From positions 248,001 through 312,000 of the forward strand of contig NZ_LIRF01000004.1 in the NCBI RefSeq assembly GCF_001297705.1: a stretch of 64,000 nt of DNA. Direction: 5' to 3'. This document shows positions 1 through 7,219 of this stretch, in pieces; position 1 is the first letter of the stretch; each line of letters begins with the position of its first letter. The notes below the pieces were generated by a model that saw only the letters and a program-made list of their open reading frames with translations, did not search any database and was not told the origin of the DNA. Made by a program: the position numbers and the translations under genes. This stretch comes from Chryseobacterium sp. ERMR1:04. Lineage in GTDB: Bacteria > Bacteroidota > Bacteroidia > Flavobacteriales > Weeksellaceae.

Positions 1-780
1 AGCATCATTTTTTTTAATATAAATATCTGCTAATTCCTGAATTTGGTTGACTTTTTCCTGAGAGTTATCTTTAACAAAATCTTCTTTCAAGACTTTCTTT
101 TTAGCCTCAATTGCTTTATCAAAGTTTTTATTTTCGACATAAAAGTTGGTCAATTTCTGATTGATTTCCAATGCTTGTTGAGGTGCTCCTTTTTTAGAAA
201 CCTGATAGGCATTATTCAAATTTTCTTCAGCTCTTGGAATATCTTTTTGCTGAATATTTACGTCTGCCATTTGGCTGTAGCTCGCTGCTAGATCTTCTTT
301 TTCACTCTCCTTTTGGTTAATATCAATATTATTTTGAATGGCTTCTGCCTTCATGTCCTGCGAAGGAGCAGATAGTCTTGCCGCATCGTTAGAATTAACG
401 GCTTTACTTTTTGATGAATAATTAAGTTCCGCAGCCCTGCTATAATTATTGATTGCCGGAGTGATTTTATTTTGCTTTTCCTGCGACTGCGCCAGTTTTC
501 GGGTTACTTTTTCGATATTGGGTTTATCGTTAAGTTGTTCATAGATATTTTTAGACTTGATAAAATACTCTTCACTTTTTGGAAAATTACCATTATTGAA
601 AAAGGAGTCCCCAATATTATAGTAGGAATCTGCTTGTGCAGGGAGGTCTTTACTATCCACTGCTTTTTTAAGCTTTTTAGTTTGAGTCACAACTTCCTGT
701 GCCACATTCGTGGTTTGAGAATAGACTGTATTCCCAAAACAGAGCAAAAAAAGGAGGGTAAAAAGCTGAAGTCTTTTCAT
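1..780 (-). CDS. TPR-repeat protein, N-terminal part (gene continues off the left edge)
   Basis: The reading frame is open from the ATG at 780 to base 1, giving 260 residues without a stop, so the C-terminus lies outside the window. Residues 1-21 form a signal peptide ending VYSQ. The rest is helical and TPR-like, with motifs such as ADSYYNIGDSFFNNGNFPKSEEYF and AASYSQMADV. Flavobacterial proteins of this build often continue into a LytS-type histidine kinase beside a LytTR regulator; that is inference, since the domain is not visible here. A TTG-N19-TATCTTTG promoter ends 4 bp before the ATG, and paired TTCACCAAGT boxes lie upstream at 821-851. Confidence 0.8.
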   Translation of the reverse strand, partial: MKRLQLFTLLFLLCFGNTVYSQTTNVAQEVVTQTKKLKKAVDSKDLPAQADSYYNIGDSFFNNGNFPKSEEYFIKSKNIYEQLNDKPNIEKVTRKLAQSQEKQNKITPAINNYSRAAELNYSSKSKAVNSNDAARLSAPSQDMKAEAIQNNIDINQKESEKEDLAASYSQMADVNIQQKDIPRAEENLNNAYQVSKKGAPQQALEINQKLTNFYVENKNFDKAIEAKKKVLKEDFVKDNSQEKVNQIQELADIYIKKNDA

Positions 781-784
781 AAAA

Positions 785-814
785 CAAAGATATACATATA
801 TATAGTTTACTCAA
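785..814 (-). promoter_or_regulatory. Promoter of the TPR gene
   Basis: On the minus strand TTG (814-812), a 19-bp spacer and TATCTTTG (792-785) match the Bacteroidota -33/-7 consensus. Only 4 bp separate the -7 box from the ATG at 780, so the transcript is probably leaderless or nearly so. Confidence 0.6.
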
Positions 815-820
815 AGACTA

Positions 821-851
821 TTCACCAAGTGAAATTGGCTGTTCACCAAGT
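821..851. promoter_or_regulatory. Direct-repeat operator pair, locus 1
   Basis: TTCACCAAGT occurs at 821-830 and 842-851, start to start 21 bp. The first copy extends into the palindrome TTCACCAAGTGAA. The near edge is 28 bp from the -7 box of the leftward TPR gene. The pair also lies between that gene and the divergent lipoprotein gene at 959. Proposed LytTR-type regulator site, see findings. Confidence 0.6.
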
Positions 852-933
852 TTCATACATTAAAAAACTGATATAAAGCCATTTAGTAAAACAAAATTGA
901 AACTGCGTTAACATTCACAGAACCAGCTTTCCT

Positions 934-941
934 TACATTTG
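934..941 (+). promoter_or_regulatory. -7 promoter box of the lipoprotein gene at 959
   Basis: TACATTTG matches TAnnTTTG and lies 17 bp before the ATG. No clear TTG is present at the expected upstream distance. Confidence 0.45.
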
Positions 942-958
942 TAACACACCCAATTATT

Positions 959-1312
959 ATGAAAAAAATATTTACGTTCTCTTTTTTGTCTGTTTTATTG
1001 CTCCAAAGTTGCTCATTTCTTGAACAAAATAAATTCATTGAAACAAAAGTAATTTCAAGCGACCTCAACGAGCAAATCATCTACAAATTTTACCATACGG
1101 GAATTAACAATTATAAGGTTGATTTTTATTCTGTGCATCAATCCGATTCTACAAAATTGTTTGAGCATTTTATAAAAGACGCCGTATTCAGTTCAAACCC
1201 TTATACCATTTCACAAAGTCAAGATGAGATCATTATAACCAATCAATTATTTTCTAAAGAAAAAAAATTAATTACCCGAAACGGAAAGTCTATTATTTTG
1301 ACGAATAGATAA
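959..1312 (+). CDS. Small uncharacterised lipoprotein
   Basis: This 117-residue protein has a lipoprotein signal peptide with the lipobox LQSC, so Cys18 would be lipidated and the protein anchored in the envelope. The remainder is rich in polar residues and beta-prone, and I do not recognise a family. It is transcribed divergently from the TPR gene, with a TACATTTG box just upstream. The paired TTCACCAAGT boxes lie in the shared intergenic region, so co-regulation is possible, but their distance to this promoter (82 bp) is greater than at the other loci. Confidence 0.7.
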   Translation: MKKIFTFSFLSVLLLQSCSFLEQNKFIETKVISSDLNEQIIYKFYHTGINNYKVDFYSVHQSDSTKLFEHFIKDAVFSSNPYTISQSQDEIIITNQLFSKEKKLITRNGKSIILTNR

Positions 1313-1344
1313 AATAGATCCGCATTTGTAATTGAACAGAAATG

Positions 1345-1375
1345 CTCACCAAGTGAAACCTTCTGTTCACCATTT
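1345..1375. promoter_or_regulatory. Direct-repeat operator pair, locus 2
   Basis: CTCACCAAGT at 1345-1354 and TTCACCATTT at 1366-1375 have the same 21-bp period as the other loci, with the second copy degenerate. The pair ends 28 bp before the TAAGTTTG -7 box. Confidence 0.5.
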
Positions 1376-1403
1376 TTTCAGCTTTTTCAAATGATTACGT
1401 CAT

Positions 1404-1411
1404 TAAGTTTG
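1404..1411 (+). promoter_or_regulatory. -7 promoter box of the SIMPL-like gene at 1436
   Basis: TAAGTTTG matches the TAnnTTTG consensus and has no recognisable -33 TTG, which suits an activator-dependent promoter. It lies downstream of an in-frame ATG at 1391, so translation should start at 1436. Confidence 0.55.
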
Positions 1412-1435
1412 TGCCATAATTTAAACTTAATCATT

Positions 1436-2365
1436 ATGAAAAACATTTTTATTTTAAACCAAAAACGATTATTCTTAGTAATTATTACAGCTTTTGCTTT
1501 CCTGAATACTAAAGCTCAGGTAGGTGGAAATCAGGTTTACAAAAGCAGAAGCTACAACGAACAACGAGTCAATAAAACCTTTAATGATCTTTTTGATTAT
1601 TCTGTGACTGATTCTACCGTGGTAATTCAGGCAACAGTGTTATTGAATAAAGTGGCGGATAAATATAAAATTACGCTTGGTGTAAATGAAGAAGCCGCAA
1701 CTCCAAAAAAGTCAATTGAAAATATTAACAAAAGGATTAATGATTTCATCAATAAAATAGCCGTAATCGGAGTAAAAAAGAATGAGGTATTTGTTGATTT
1801 TATTTCACAGACAAAAATTTATGACTACGAGATCTCAAAAAATCAGAATATGGCTACCCAGAAAAATAATGGTTTTGAAATTAAAAAAAACGTCATCATC
1901 ACGGTAGATCAATATTCAAAAATTGAAAAACTCATTTACGAAGCTTCCGATTTTCAAATTTATGATGTTATAAAAGTAGATTATATCAATACCGATATTG
2001 AAAAAATCCAAAAGGATCTTTTAAGAGAAGCCTATTCTGTTTTAGACAAAAAGAAAGACAACTACTTTGCCTTAGTAAAAAAAGAAATCATTGGTCTGCC
2101 AACCGTTTCCTCTAATTTTTCCTATGTTTTTCCCAAAGGTCAGTATCAAAATTATACCGCTTATGAGTCTTCAGATGTAGATTATATCAGAACAAGTAAT
2201 GAATCTTTCTATAAAAAAGAGCTTAGAAAAGGGAAAACCTTTTACTATGAAGGAGTAGATTATTCAGATTTTGATAAGATCATCAATGATGAGAATCCTG
2301 AAGTAGGAATACAATACATTATGAATATTTCGGCAAAATATGATGTAAAGAAAAACAAGAAATAG
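1436..2365 (+). CDS. Divergent SIMPL-like (DUF541) exported protein
   Basis: The 309-residue protein starts at 1436; an earlier ATG at 1391 lies upstream of the -7 box and is rejected. It has a signal peptide ending NTKAQ. The mature part follows the SIMPL plan: a first strand pair (KYKITLGVNEEA), a helix (SIENINKRINDFINKIAVIGVKKNEV), then a second unit (IKKNVIITVDQYSKIEKLIYEA). It lacks the canonical opening V-x-G-x-G-x-V and carries a longer Tyr-rich C-terminal tail. SIMPL proteins are periplasmic or envelope proteins of poorly known function. A second, clearer SIMPL gene follows 110 bp downstream. The family assignment is by pattern and is moderately sure. Confidence 0.65.
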   Translation: MKNIFILNQKRLFLVIITAFAFLNTKAQVGGNQVYKSRSYNEQRVNKTFNDLFDYSVTDSTVVIQATVLLNKVADKYKITLGVNEEAATPKKSIENINKRINDFINKIAVIGVKKNEVFVDFISQTKIYDYEISKNQNMATQKNNGFEIKKNVIITVDQYSKIEKLIYEASDFQIYDVIKVDYINTDIEKIQKDLLREAYSVLDKKKDNYFALVKKEIIGLPTVSSNFSYVFPKGQYQNYTAYESSDVDYIRTSNESFYKKELRKGKTFYYEGVDYSDFDKIINDENPEVGIQYIMNISAKYDVKKNKK

Positions 2366-2377
2366 CTGAGTCAAAAC

Positions 2378-2408
2378 TTCACCAAGTGAAAACCCAATTT
2401 CACCAAGT
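2378..2408. promoter_or_regulatory. Direct-repeat operator pair, locus 3
   Basis: Two perfect TTCACCAAGT boxes, 2378-2387 and 2399-2408, 21 bp apart. They end 27 bp before TAATTTTA (2436-2443), which resembles a -7 box. Confidence 0.6.
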
Positions 2409-2435
2409 CTTCCGATTTCAAACTTTAAATGTGGC

Positions 2436-2443
2436 TAATTTTA
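2436..2443 (+). promoter_or_regulatory. -7-like box of the SIMPL gene at 2476
   Basis: TAATTTTA differs from TAnnTTTG only in the last base. Its placement 27 bp after the operator pair is identical at locus 4 (3277-3284). Confidence 0.4.
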
Positions 2444-2475
2444 CTCTAGAAGTTTACAATTTAAAACAAGAAATT

Positions 2476-3150
2476 ATGAAATTAGGACATTTTTTAATGA
2501 TCGGATTATTAACATTTGGAAGTCTGATCAATGCACAAGAAATTAAGAAAAATGCAATTGAAGTAACAGGAGTTGCTGAAATGGAAGTAGAACCGGATGA
2601 GATCATCTTTGACATCGGCATTAAAGCTGATAACAAAAATCAACTCGCAGACAATGAAAAGTTATTATTTGAAACATTAAAAAAAGATGGAGTAAAAAAT
2701 GAAGACATTAAATTTAAATCAATGTATCAGAATCTTTACTCTAAAACGACGAAGTTCACAAAGAGTTTTCAGTTTAAAGTAAATACAAAAACCAATGTGA
2801 GTAAGCTTTTTGAAGATCTGAACCAAAAATGGGTAAGCAATTTGAATATCGCAGAAATCAAGAATACAAAAATTGCAGATTTTAGAAAGATCGTTAAAAT
2901 AAATGCATTGAAAGCTGCCAAAGAAAAAGCAGATTATCTATTGGAAAGTATGGGTAAAAAGACAGGAACACCGCTTGAGATTGTAGAAATTGAGGATTAC
3001 ATGAGCGATTCTGTTGCTCCTACTGCTTACAAAAGTATGAGAAGCAATATGCAGATGGAAGCTGCCGATGCTGCGGTAGATTATTCTTTCGATAACATTG
3101 AAAACATCAAGCTGAAATTCAGCATCAAAACCAGATATGAGATTCTTTAA
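2476..3150 (+). CDS. SIMPL domain (DUF541) periplasmic protein
   Basis: The 224-residue protein is read from ATG 2476, which begins a signal peptide (MKLGHFLMIGLLTFGSLINAQ); an in-frame ATG at 2386 lies inside the operator region and is rejected. The SIMPL hallmarks are clear: the opening strand IEVTGVAEMEVEPDEIIFDIGI, a helix, a second alpha-beta unit, and the C-terminal helix KAAKEKADYLLESMGKKTG. The family is envelope-located and its molecular role is poorly defined. The gene sits between the divergent SIMPL-like gene and the DUF4139 gene, each with its own promoter and operator pair. Confidence 0.85.
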   Translation: MKLGHFLMIGLLTFGSLINAQEIKKNAIEVTGVAEMEVEPDEIIFDIGIKADNKNQLADNEKLLFETLKKDGVKNEDIKFKSMYQNLYSKTTKFTKSFQFKVNTKTNVSKLFEDLNQKWVSNLNIAEIKNTKIADFRKIVKINALKAAKEKADYLLESMGKKTGTPLEIVEIEDYMSDSVAPTAYKSMRSNMQMEAADAAVDYSFDNIENIKLKFSIKTRYEIL

Positions 3151-3218
3151 TTAACAGATTTAAGAGTTTAAGAGACAGTTCGAAAGGGCTGTCTTTCTTT
3201 TTTTAGTTAGCTGCGTAT

Positions 3219-3249
3219 TTCACCAAGCCAACATCCCATTTCACCAAGT
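3219..3249. promoter_or_regulatory. Direct-repeat operator pair, locus 4
   Basis: TTCACCAAGC (3219-3228) and TTCACCAAGT (3240-3249), 21 bp apart. They are followed after 27 bp by TAATTTTA. The DNA from the second box to the -7-like box is visibly similar to that at locus 3. Confidence 0.6.
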
Positions 3250-3276
3250 CTTCCCATTTTCGGGCTTTAAAGTAAA

Positions 3277-3284
3277 TAATTTTA
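3277..3284 (+). promoter_or_regulatory. -7-like box of the DUF4139 gene
   Basis: TAATTTTA lies 25 bp before the ATG at 3310, at the same offset from the operator pair as at locus 3. Confidence 0.4.
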
Positions 3285-3309
3285 CGATAAGAATTTAAAG
3301 CAATACCCT

Positions 3310-4905
3310 ATGAAACAATATTTAATACTACTCATTTTTTCAATCTCCTTTTTCAACGCTCAGGAAATTAAAAAGGAAATTGATGTGAAACAGGCTACCC
3401 TATTTTTGCAAGGAGCAAAGGTGTTCGGAAGTACGAATGTAAATTTAAAGAAAGGACAAAACATCGTAAAGATCATCAACCTTCCCAATGATCTTGATGA
3501 AAATACGTATAAAGTAAATCTCGAAAAAAACACAACGCTTCTTTCGATCACGCCACAAAGCAATTTCTTAAAAAATGATGAATTGTCTGAAGGTGAAAAA
3601 AAACTGGAGGTTGAAAGAAAAAAACTGCAGAGACAGGTTAGTCTTTTAATGATTCAGATCAACAACTTATCTGGTGAACAGAATATTATTAATGATCATT
3701 TAAAAATATCAGACAGTAATAAAGTGACTCCACAGGAACAACTGATTAAGCTCACCGAGTTCTATAGAAAAAGAATGCTTGAGATTGATAATAAGGTGTT
3801 TCTTCTCAATGAAGAGAAAAGTGTTTTAGACGAAAGTATAGCTAAGATCAACAAACAATTTGCGGAAGAACAGACTCATAAAAACACCAATAAAAAAGAA
3901 CTTTTACTTGAGATTTTAGCAGATAACGATATAAACCTGGATTTAGGAATAAGCTATATTGTTTCCAACGCAGGCTGGATTCCTTCTTATGATCTGAGAG
4001 CCGAATCTACAAAGAAACCGCTGGAAATGGTTTACAAAGGAAAAATTTATCAGAAAACCGGACAAGACTGGAACAATGTAAAACTTTTTGTCTCTACGTA
4101 CAGACCATCGTATAACCAAAACAGACCTATTTTATCTTCGCTTTATGTTACAGAATACAAAGCTTATGATCCGCAAACGGAAGTTGCTGATTACAAAATG
4201 AAAAAGGTTTCGGCGGAAGTTAATTCCTATCAAATGAGAGAAGATGCGGCAAAACCGAGCCAAATTCCTGTGGCGACTGTTTCTGACAGCCAAATGAATG
4301 TAATTTATGAATTGAAATACAATCAAACCATCGTAAGTCAGGAGAAAGAACAATATGTAATTCTTGATAAAAAACAAGTGGATGCAACTTATAAATATCA
4401 CACTGTTCCTAAGCTGAATAACCAGGTTTTTCTGATGGCTTTTATTAAAAACTGGCAAAACCTCAATCTTATTTCCGGGGAAGCCAATATTTATTTTGAA
4501 GATAACTATATTGGCAAAACCAATATAACAACCTATTACGTGAAAGACGAGTTCCCAATTTCTCTTGGTGTAGATGAAAGAATTAATGTAAAAAGAATAA
4601 AACTGGAAGATAAAACCTCTCAAAAGAACTTCAATACCAATAAATGGGAGACAGAATCTCACCAAATAAGCATCCGAAATAATACCAAAGACAATATAGA
4701 ACTGGAGATCCTTGATCAGCTTCCTATCAGTGAAAATTCTAAAATTTCAGTAAAAACTTTAGAAATCGGTGATGGAAACCTTGACGAGAAAACCGGAAGT
4801 ATTCTTTGGAATAGAAAAATCGGCAGCGGAGGTTCTGATAAAATTAATTTCTCCTACGAAGTGAAATATCCGAAAGACTTGCAAATTCAATATTACAGCA
4901 GATAA
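3310..4905 (+). CDS. DUF4139 / mucoidy inhibitor MuiA-like exported protein
   Basis: This 531-residue protein has a signal peptide (to about residue 17, FFNAQ). An N-terminal beta domain of DUF4140 type (about 20-90) is followed by a charged coiled-coil stretch (about 95-190), then the DUF4139 beta domain with the typical motifs YIVSNAGWIPSYDLRA and YKGKIYQKTGQDW, running to the C-terminus. Members are exported proteins; one was named mucoidy inhibitor A, but the biochemical role is unknown. It is the last gene of the TTCACCAAGT-linked set and ends at a strong hairpin terminator. Confidence 0.85.
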   Translation: MKQYLILLIFSISFFNAQEIKKEIDVKQATLFLQGAKVFGSTNVNLKKGQNIVKIINLPNDLDENTYKVNLEKNTTLLSITPQSNFLKNDELSEGEKKLEVERKKLQRQVSLLMIQINNLSGEQNIINDHLKISDSNKVTPQEQLIKLTEFYRKRMLEIDNKVFLLNEEKSVLDESIAKINKQFAEEQTHKNTNKKELLLEILADNDINLDLGISYIVSNAGWIPSYDLRAESTKKPLEMVYKGKIYQKTGQDWNNVKLFVSTYRPSYNQNRPILSSLYVTEYKAYDPQTEVADYKMKKVSAEVNSYQMREDAAKPSQIPVATVSDSQMNVIYELKYNQTIVSQEKEQYVILDKKQVDATYKYHTVPKLNNQVFLMAFIKNWQNLNLISGEANIYFEDNYIGKTNITTYYVKDEFPISLGVDERINVKRIKLEDKTSQKNFNTNKWETESHQISIRNNTKDNIELEILDQLPISENSKISVKTLEIGDGNLDEKTGSILWNRKIGSGGSDKINFSYEVKYPKDLQIQYYSR

Positions 4906-4911
4906 CTGTAT

Positions 4912-4953
4912 AAAACTTGGTAGCTTCAAGAACCTCAGCTACCAAGTTTTTTT
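4912..4953. terminator. Bidirectional terminator
   Basis: A 14-bp perfect stem (4912-4925 with 4937-4950), an 11-nt loop and a T-run on the plus strand; a shorter T stretch follows on the minus strand. It separates the convergent DUF4139 and FAD oxidoreductase genes. Confidence 0.85.
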
Positions 4954-6157
4954 ATCTTCCAAACTTAAAATACCTTGACAAAAGGTGTTTTTTATTTTTC
5001 ATAAATTGAGAAGCCATTTCCATTCCTGTGACAGAAAAAGTGATTCCGTTTCCTCCGAAACCAAGAACGAAATATGAATTTTTAAATTTAGGATGTTCCC
5101 CAATATACGGAAGTCCATCTTTTGTTTCTCCGAAAGTTCCGGCCCAGACAAAATCGGTATAAAAATGATAATCGGGTTTTATTTTATTTAGCACTTTTAG
5201 AATTTCTTTTTCTTTTTTGTCGAGTAAAGCATCACGCTTTTTGGGATCTTGGAAATCTTCATCTCCGCCACCAATCAATAGTCTGCCGTCATCGGTTGTT
5301 CTCATATAAATATATGGATCATCGGTATTCCAAACCAATGTGCTTGTTATGTTCTTGAATTTATCGTGGTCTATTTCAGAGACCATTGCGAAAGTGCTTT
5401 TTAAATCAACAAAGTTTTCTTTGATTAAATTTTTGCTTTCATATCCAATACAATAGATGATTTTCTTTGCTTTTATCTGAGGTCCGTTTGTTGTCGAAAC
5501 CAAATTATACCCCTTCAAATATTTAACAGATTTCATTTCTGTTTTATCAAAAATTTTCAATCCTTTTTTTACATTTAAATCAAATAATTCATGGGCAAAT
5601 TTAAAAGCATCAATACTCGCTCCCTGCTTTGAAACAATACCTCCGAAAGTATTTTCAAAACCGAATGTATCGAGCACTTCTTTAGATTCCAACCATTTCA
5701 CCTCAAAACCTGCTTTTTTTCTGGCTTCAAATTCCTTTTTCAAGCCAACTACATCTTTCTTTTTTGAGGCAAAATACAAAGACTTTTTACGTTTAAAACC
5801 TGCTTTTGACTTAATTTTCTGAGTCAATTTTTCCATCTTATCAATGGAATCTGAACAGGCTTTATAGCTTTCTACCGCTCCTTTCTCTCCTATTTTCTTT
5901 ATCAATTCATACAAAGGAACATCTATTTCGTATTGCAACATGGATGTTGTGGCTGAAGTACTTCCGTTACAGATTTCCCGTTTATCAATAAGTATTGTGT
6001 TGTAGCCATCTTCAATCATCTGATGGGCAATTAAGCTTCCCGTAATACCGCCTCCGATAATTAAAACATCACATTCTTCATCAGATTTCAAGGAAGGATA
6101 CGAGGTCATCAATCCGTTTTTCAAAAGCCAAAATGGTTCGTTAGATTTTAAATCCAT
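4952..6157 (-). CDS. FAD-dependent oxidoreductase (DAO family)
   Basis: The 401-residue protein shows an ADP-binding Rossmann motif (DVLIIGGGITGSLIAHQM, about residues 30-47) and the DAO-family C-terminal signature (GLPYIGEHPKFKNSYFVLGFGGNGITFS). Such enzymes oxidise amines or amino acids, for example glycine or D-amino acids, through FAD. No N-terminal signal peptide is seen, so it is probably cytoplasmic. It has no obvious operon partner, being divergent from the STAS-like gene. The substrate cannot be read from the sequence. Confidence 0.85.
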   Translation of the reverse strand: MDLKSNEPFWLLKNGLMTSYPSLKSDEECDVLIIGGGITGSLIAHQMIEDGYNTILIDKREICNGSTSATTSMLQYEIDVPLYELIKKIGEKGAVESYKACSDSIDKMEKLTQKIKSKAGFKRKKSLYFASKKKDVVGLKKEFEARKKAGFEVKWLESKEVLDTFGFENTFGGIVSKQGASIDAFKFAHELFDLNVKKGLKIFDKTEMKSVKYLKGYNLVSTTNGPQIKAKKIIYCIGYESKNLIKENFVDLKSTFAMVSEIDHDKFKNITSTLVWNTDDPYIYMRTTDDGRLLIGGGDEDFQDPKKRDALLDKKEKEILKVLNKIKPDYHFYTDFVWAGTFGETKDGLPYIGEHPKFKNSYFVLGFGGNGITFSVTGMEMASQFMKNKKHLLSRYFKFGR

Positions 6158-6272
6158 ATTAATATTTTAAATCAGTTATAGCAATAATTATGACTTTTTT
6201 AACTATTTACCATTATTTATGGTTTAATTATTGTTGCTTACTATAATCCAAAACCACACTAAAATTAATATT

Positions 6273-6653
6273 ATGATAACGATCATTCCAGAAGCTCCGG
6301 AAAATGTTGCGGCTTTTAGTGCCACCGGCGAAGTAACAAGAGAAAATTTTGAAAATCTTGTAATTCCTCATGTAAAAAAGAAAGTTGAAGAGTTTGGAGA
6401 GCTTAATTATCTACTCTATCTCGATACAGATCTGGGTAATTTCACTCCCGGAGCATGGCTGCAAGATATGCTGTTAGGGCTAAAAAATCTAACGAAATGG
6501 AACAGAGCCGCCATTGTAACGGATAAAGAAGGTGTACAAAACTTCACCGATATTTTCAGCGTTTTGATGCCTGGTGAATTCAAATCTTTCCCAAAAGAAA
6601 ATCTGTACAATGCTTTGTATTGGTGTAAAAACGGAAATGAAGTCGAAGTTTAA
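6273..6653 (+). CDS. STAS/SpoIIAA-like protein
   Basis: The 126-residue protein starts at ATG 6273 (MITIIPEAPENV); an upstream in-frame ATG at 6231 would add an unlikely leader. The pattern of an N-terminal strand, helix (FENLVIPHVKKKVEEFGELNYLLYLD), an AAIVTDKEG strand and a C-terminal segment (MPGEFKSFPKENLYNALYW) matches the SpoIIAA-like (SEC14/STAS fold) family common beside stress genes. It is soluble, with no catalytic motif. It lies 49 bp upstream of dps, so the two may be co-transcribed in a stress response. Confidence 0.75.
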   Translation: MITIIPEAPENVAAFSATGEVTRENFENLVIPHVKKKVEEFGELNYLLYLDTDLGNFTPGAWLQDMLLGLKNLTKWNRAAIVTDKEGVQNFTDIFSVLMPGEFKSFPKENLYNALYWCKNGNEVEV

Positions 6654-6702
6654 TTTCAAATATTTCACCTAATCATCAACACTCACTAAAAAATTAAATA
6701 AT

Positions 6703-7179
6703 ATGAAACCCAATTTAGGTATTACAGACAAAAATCTGAAAGCTGTTCATGGTATTTTAAACAACGTTCTTGCGGACGGAAACATCCTTTATATCAAACT
6801 CAGAAAATTCCACTGGAATTTATCCGGAGATAATTTTATGGAACTTCATCTTCTCTTTGAAGAACAATATACTGCTGTTGCCCAAAGTATTGATGATGTT
6901 GCCGAAAGAATCAGTACATTAGGAGGAATTGCCATAGGAACAACTTCTGAATTTGCAAGCCAATCTCAATTAAAAGAAACTCCGGGAAAAGTTCCTACCA
7001 ACCAAGAAATGCTGAAAGAATTGGTAAGCGATCATGAAACAATTGTAAGAGCTTTAAGAAAATTTGTAGATGACACGGATGAAAAATACAAAGACGCCGG
7101 CACCTCCGATTTCTTAACAGAACTGATGCAGGAGCATGAAAAAATGGCTTGGAAGCTCAGAAAATATTTCAAAGATTAA
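6703..7179 (+). CDS. dps: Dps-family DNA-binding ferritin-like protein
   Basis: The 158-residue four-helix protein has the Dps ferroxidase ligands in KFHWNLSGDNFMELHLLFEEQY and the following helix motif SIDDVAERISTLGG. Dps dodecamers bind DNA and oxidise Fe(II) with peroxide, protecting the cell in stationary or oxidative stress. Length is typical. It follows the STAS-like gene closely and ends at a strong palindromic terminator shared with the convergent MFS gene. Confidence 0.95.
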   Translation: MKPNLGITDKNLKAVHGILNNVLADGNILYIKLRKFHWNLSGDNFMELHLLFEEQYTAVAQSIDDVAERISTLGGIAIGTTSEFASQSQLKETPGKVPTNQEMLKELVSDHETIVRALRKFVDDTDEKYKDAGTSDFLTELMQEHEKMAWKLRKYFKD

Positions 7180-7188
7180 ATCTAAAAT

Positions 7189-7217
7189 AAAAAAGAGAAG
7201 CAATTGCTTCTCTTTTT
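7189..7217. terminator. Bidirectional terminator between dps and the MFS gene
   Basis: A near-perfect palindrome AAAAGAGAAGC-AATT-GCTTCTCTTTT flanked by A- and T-runs, usable on both strands. Confidence 0.85.
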
Positions 7218-7219
7218 CG

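Noticed and set aside
472..876. Plus-strand open frame of 134 codons
   Set aside because: It lies antisense to the TPR gene, is rich in Phe/Ile and has no family pattern; it is a shadow of the real gene.
4132..4665. Minus-strand open frame of 177 codons
   Set aside because: It is entirely inside the DUF4139 gene on the other strand, with no recognisable protein motifs.
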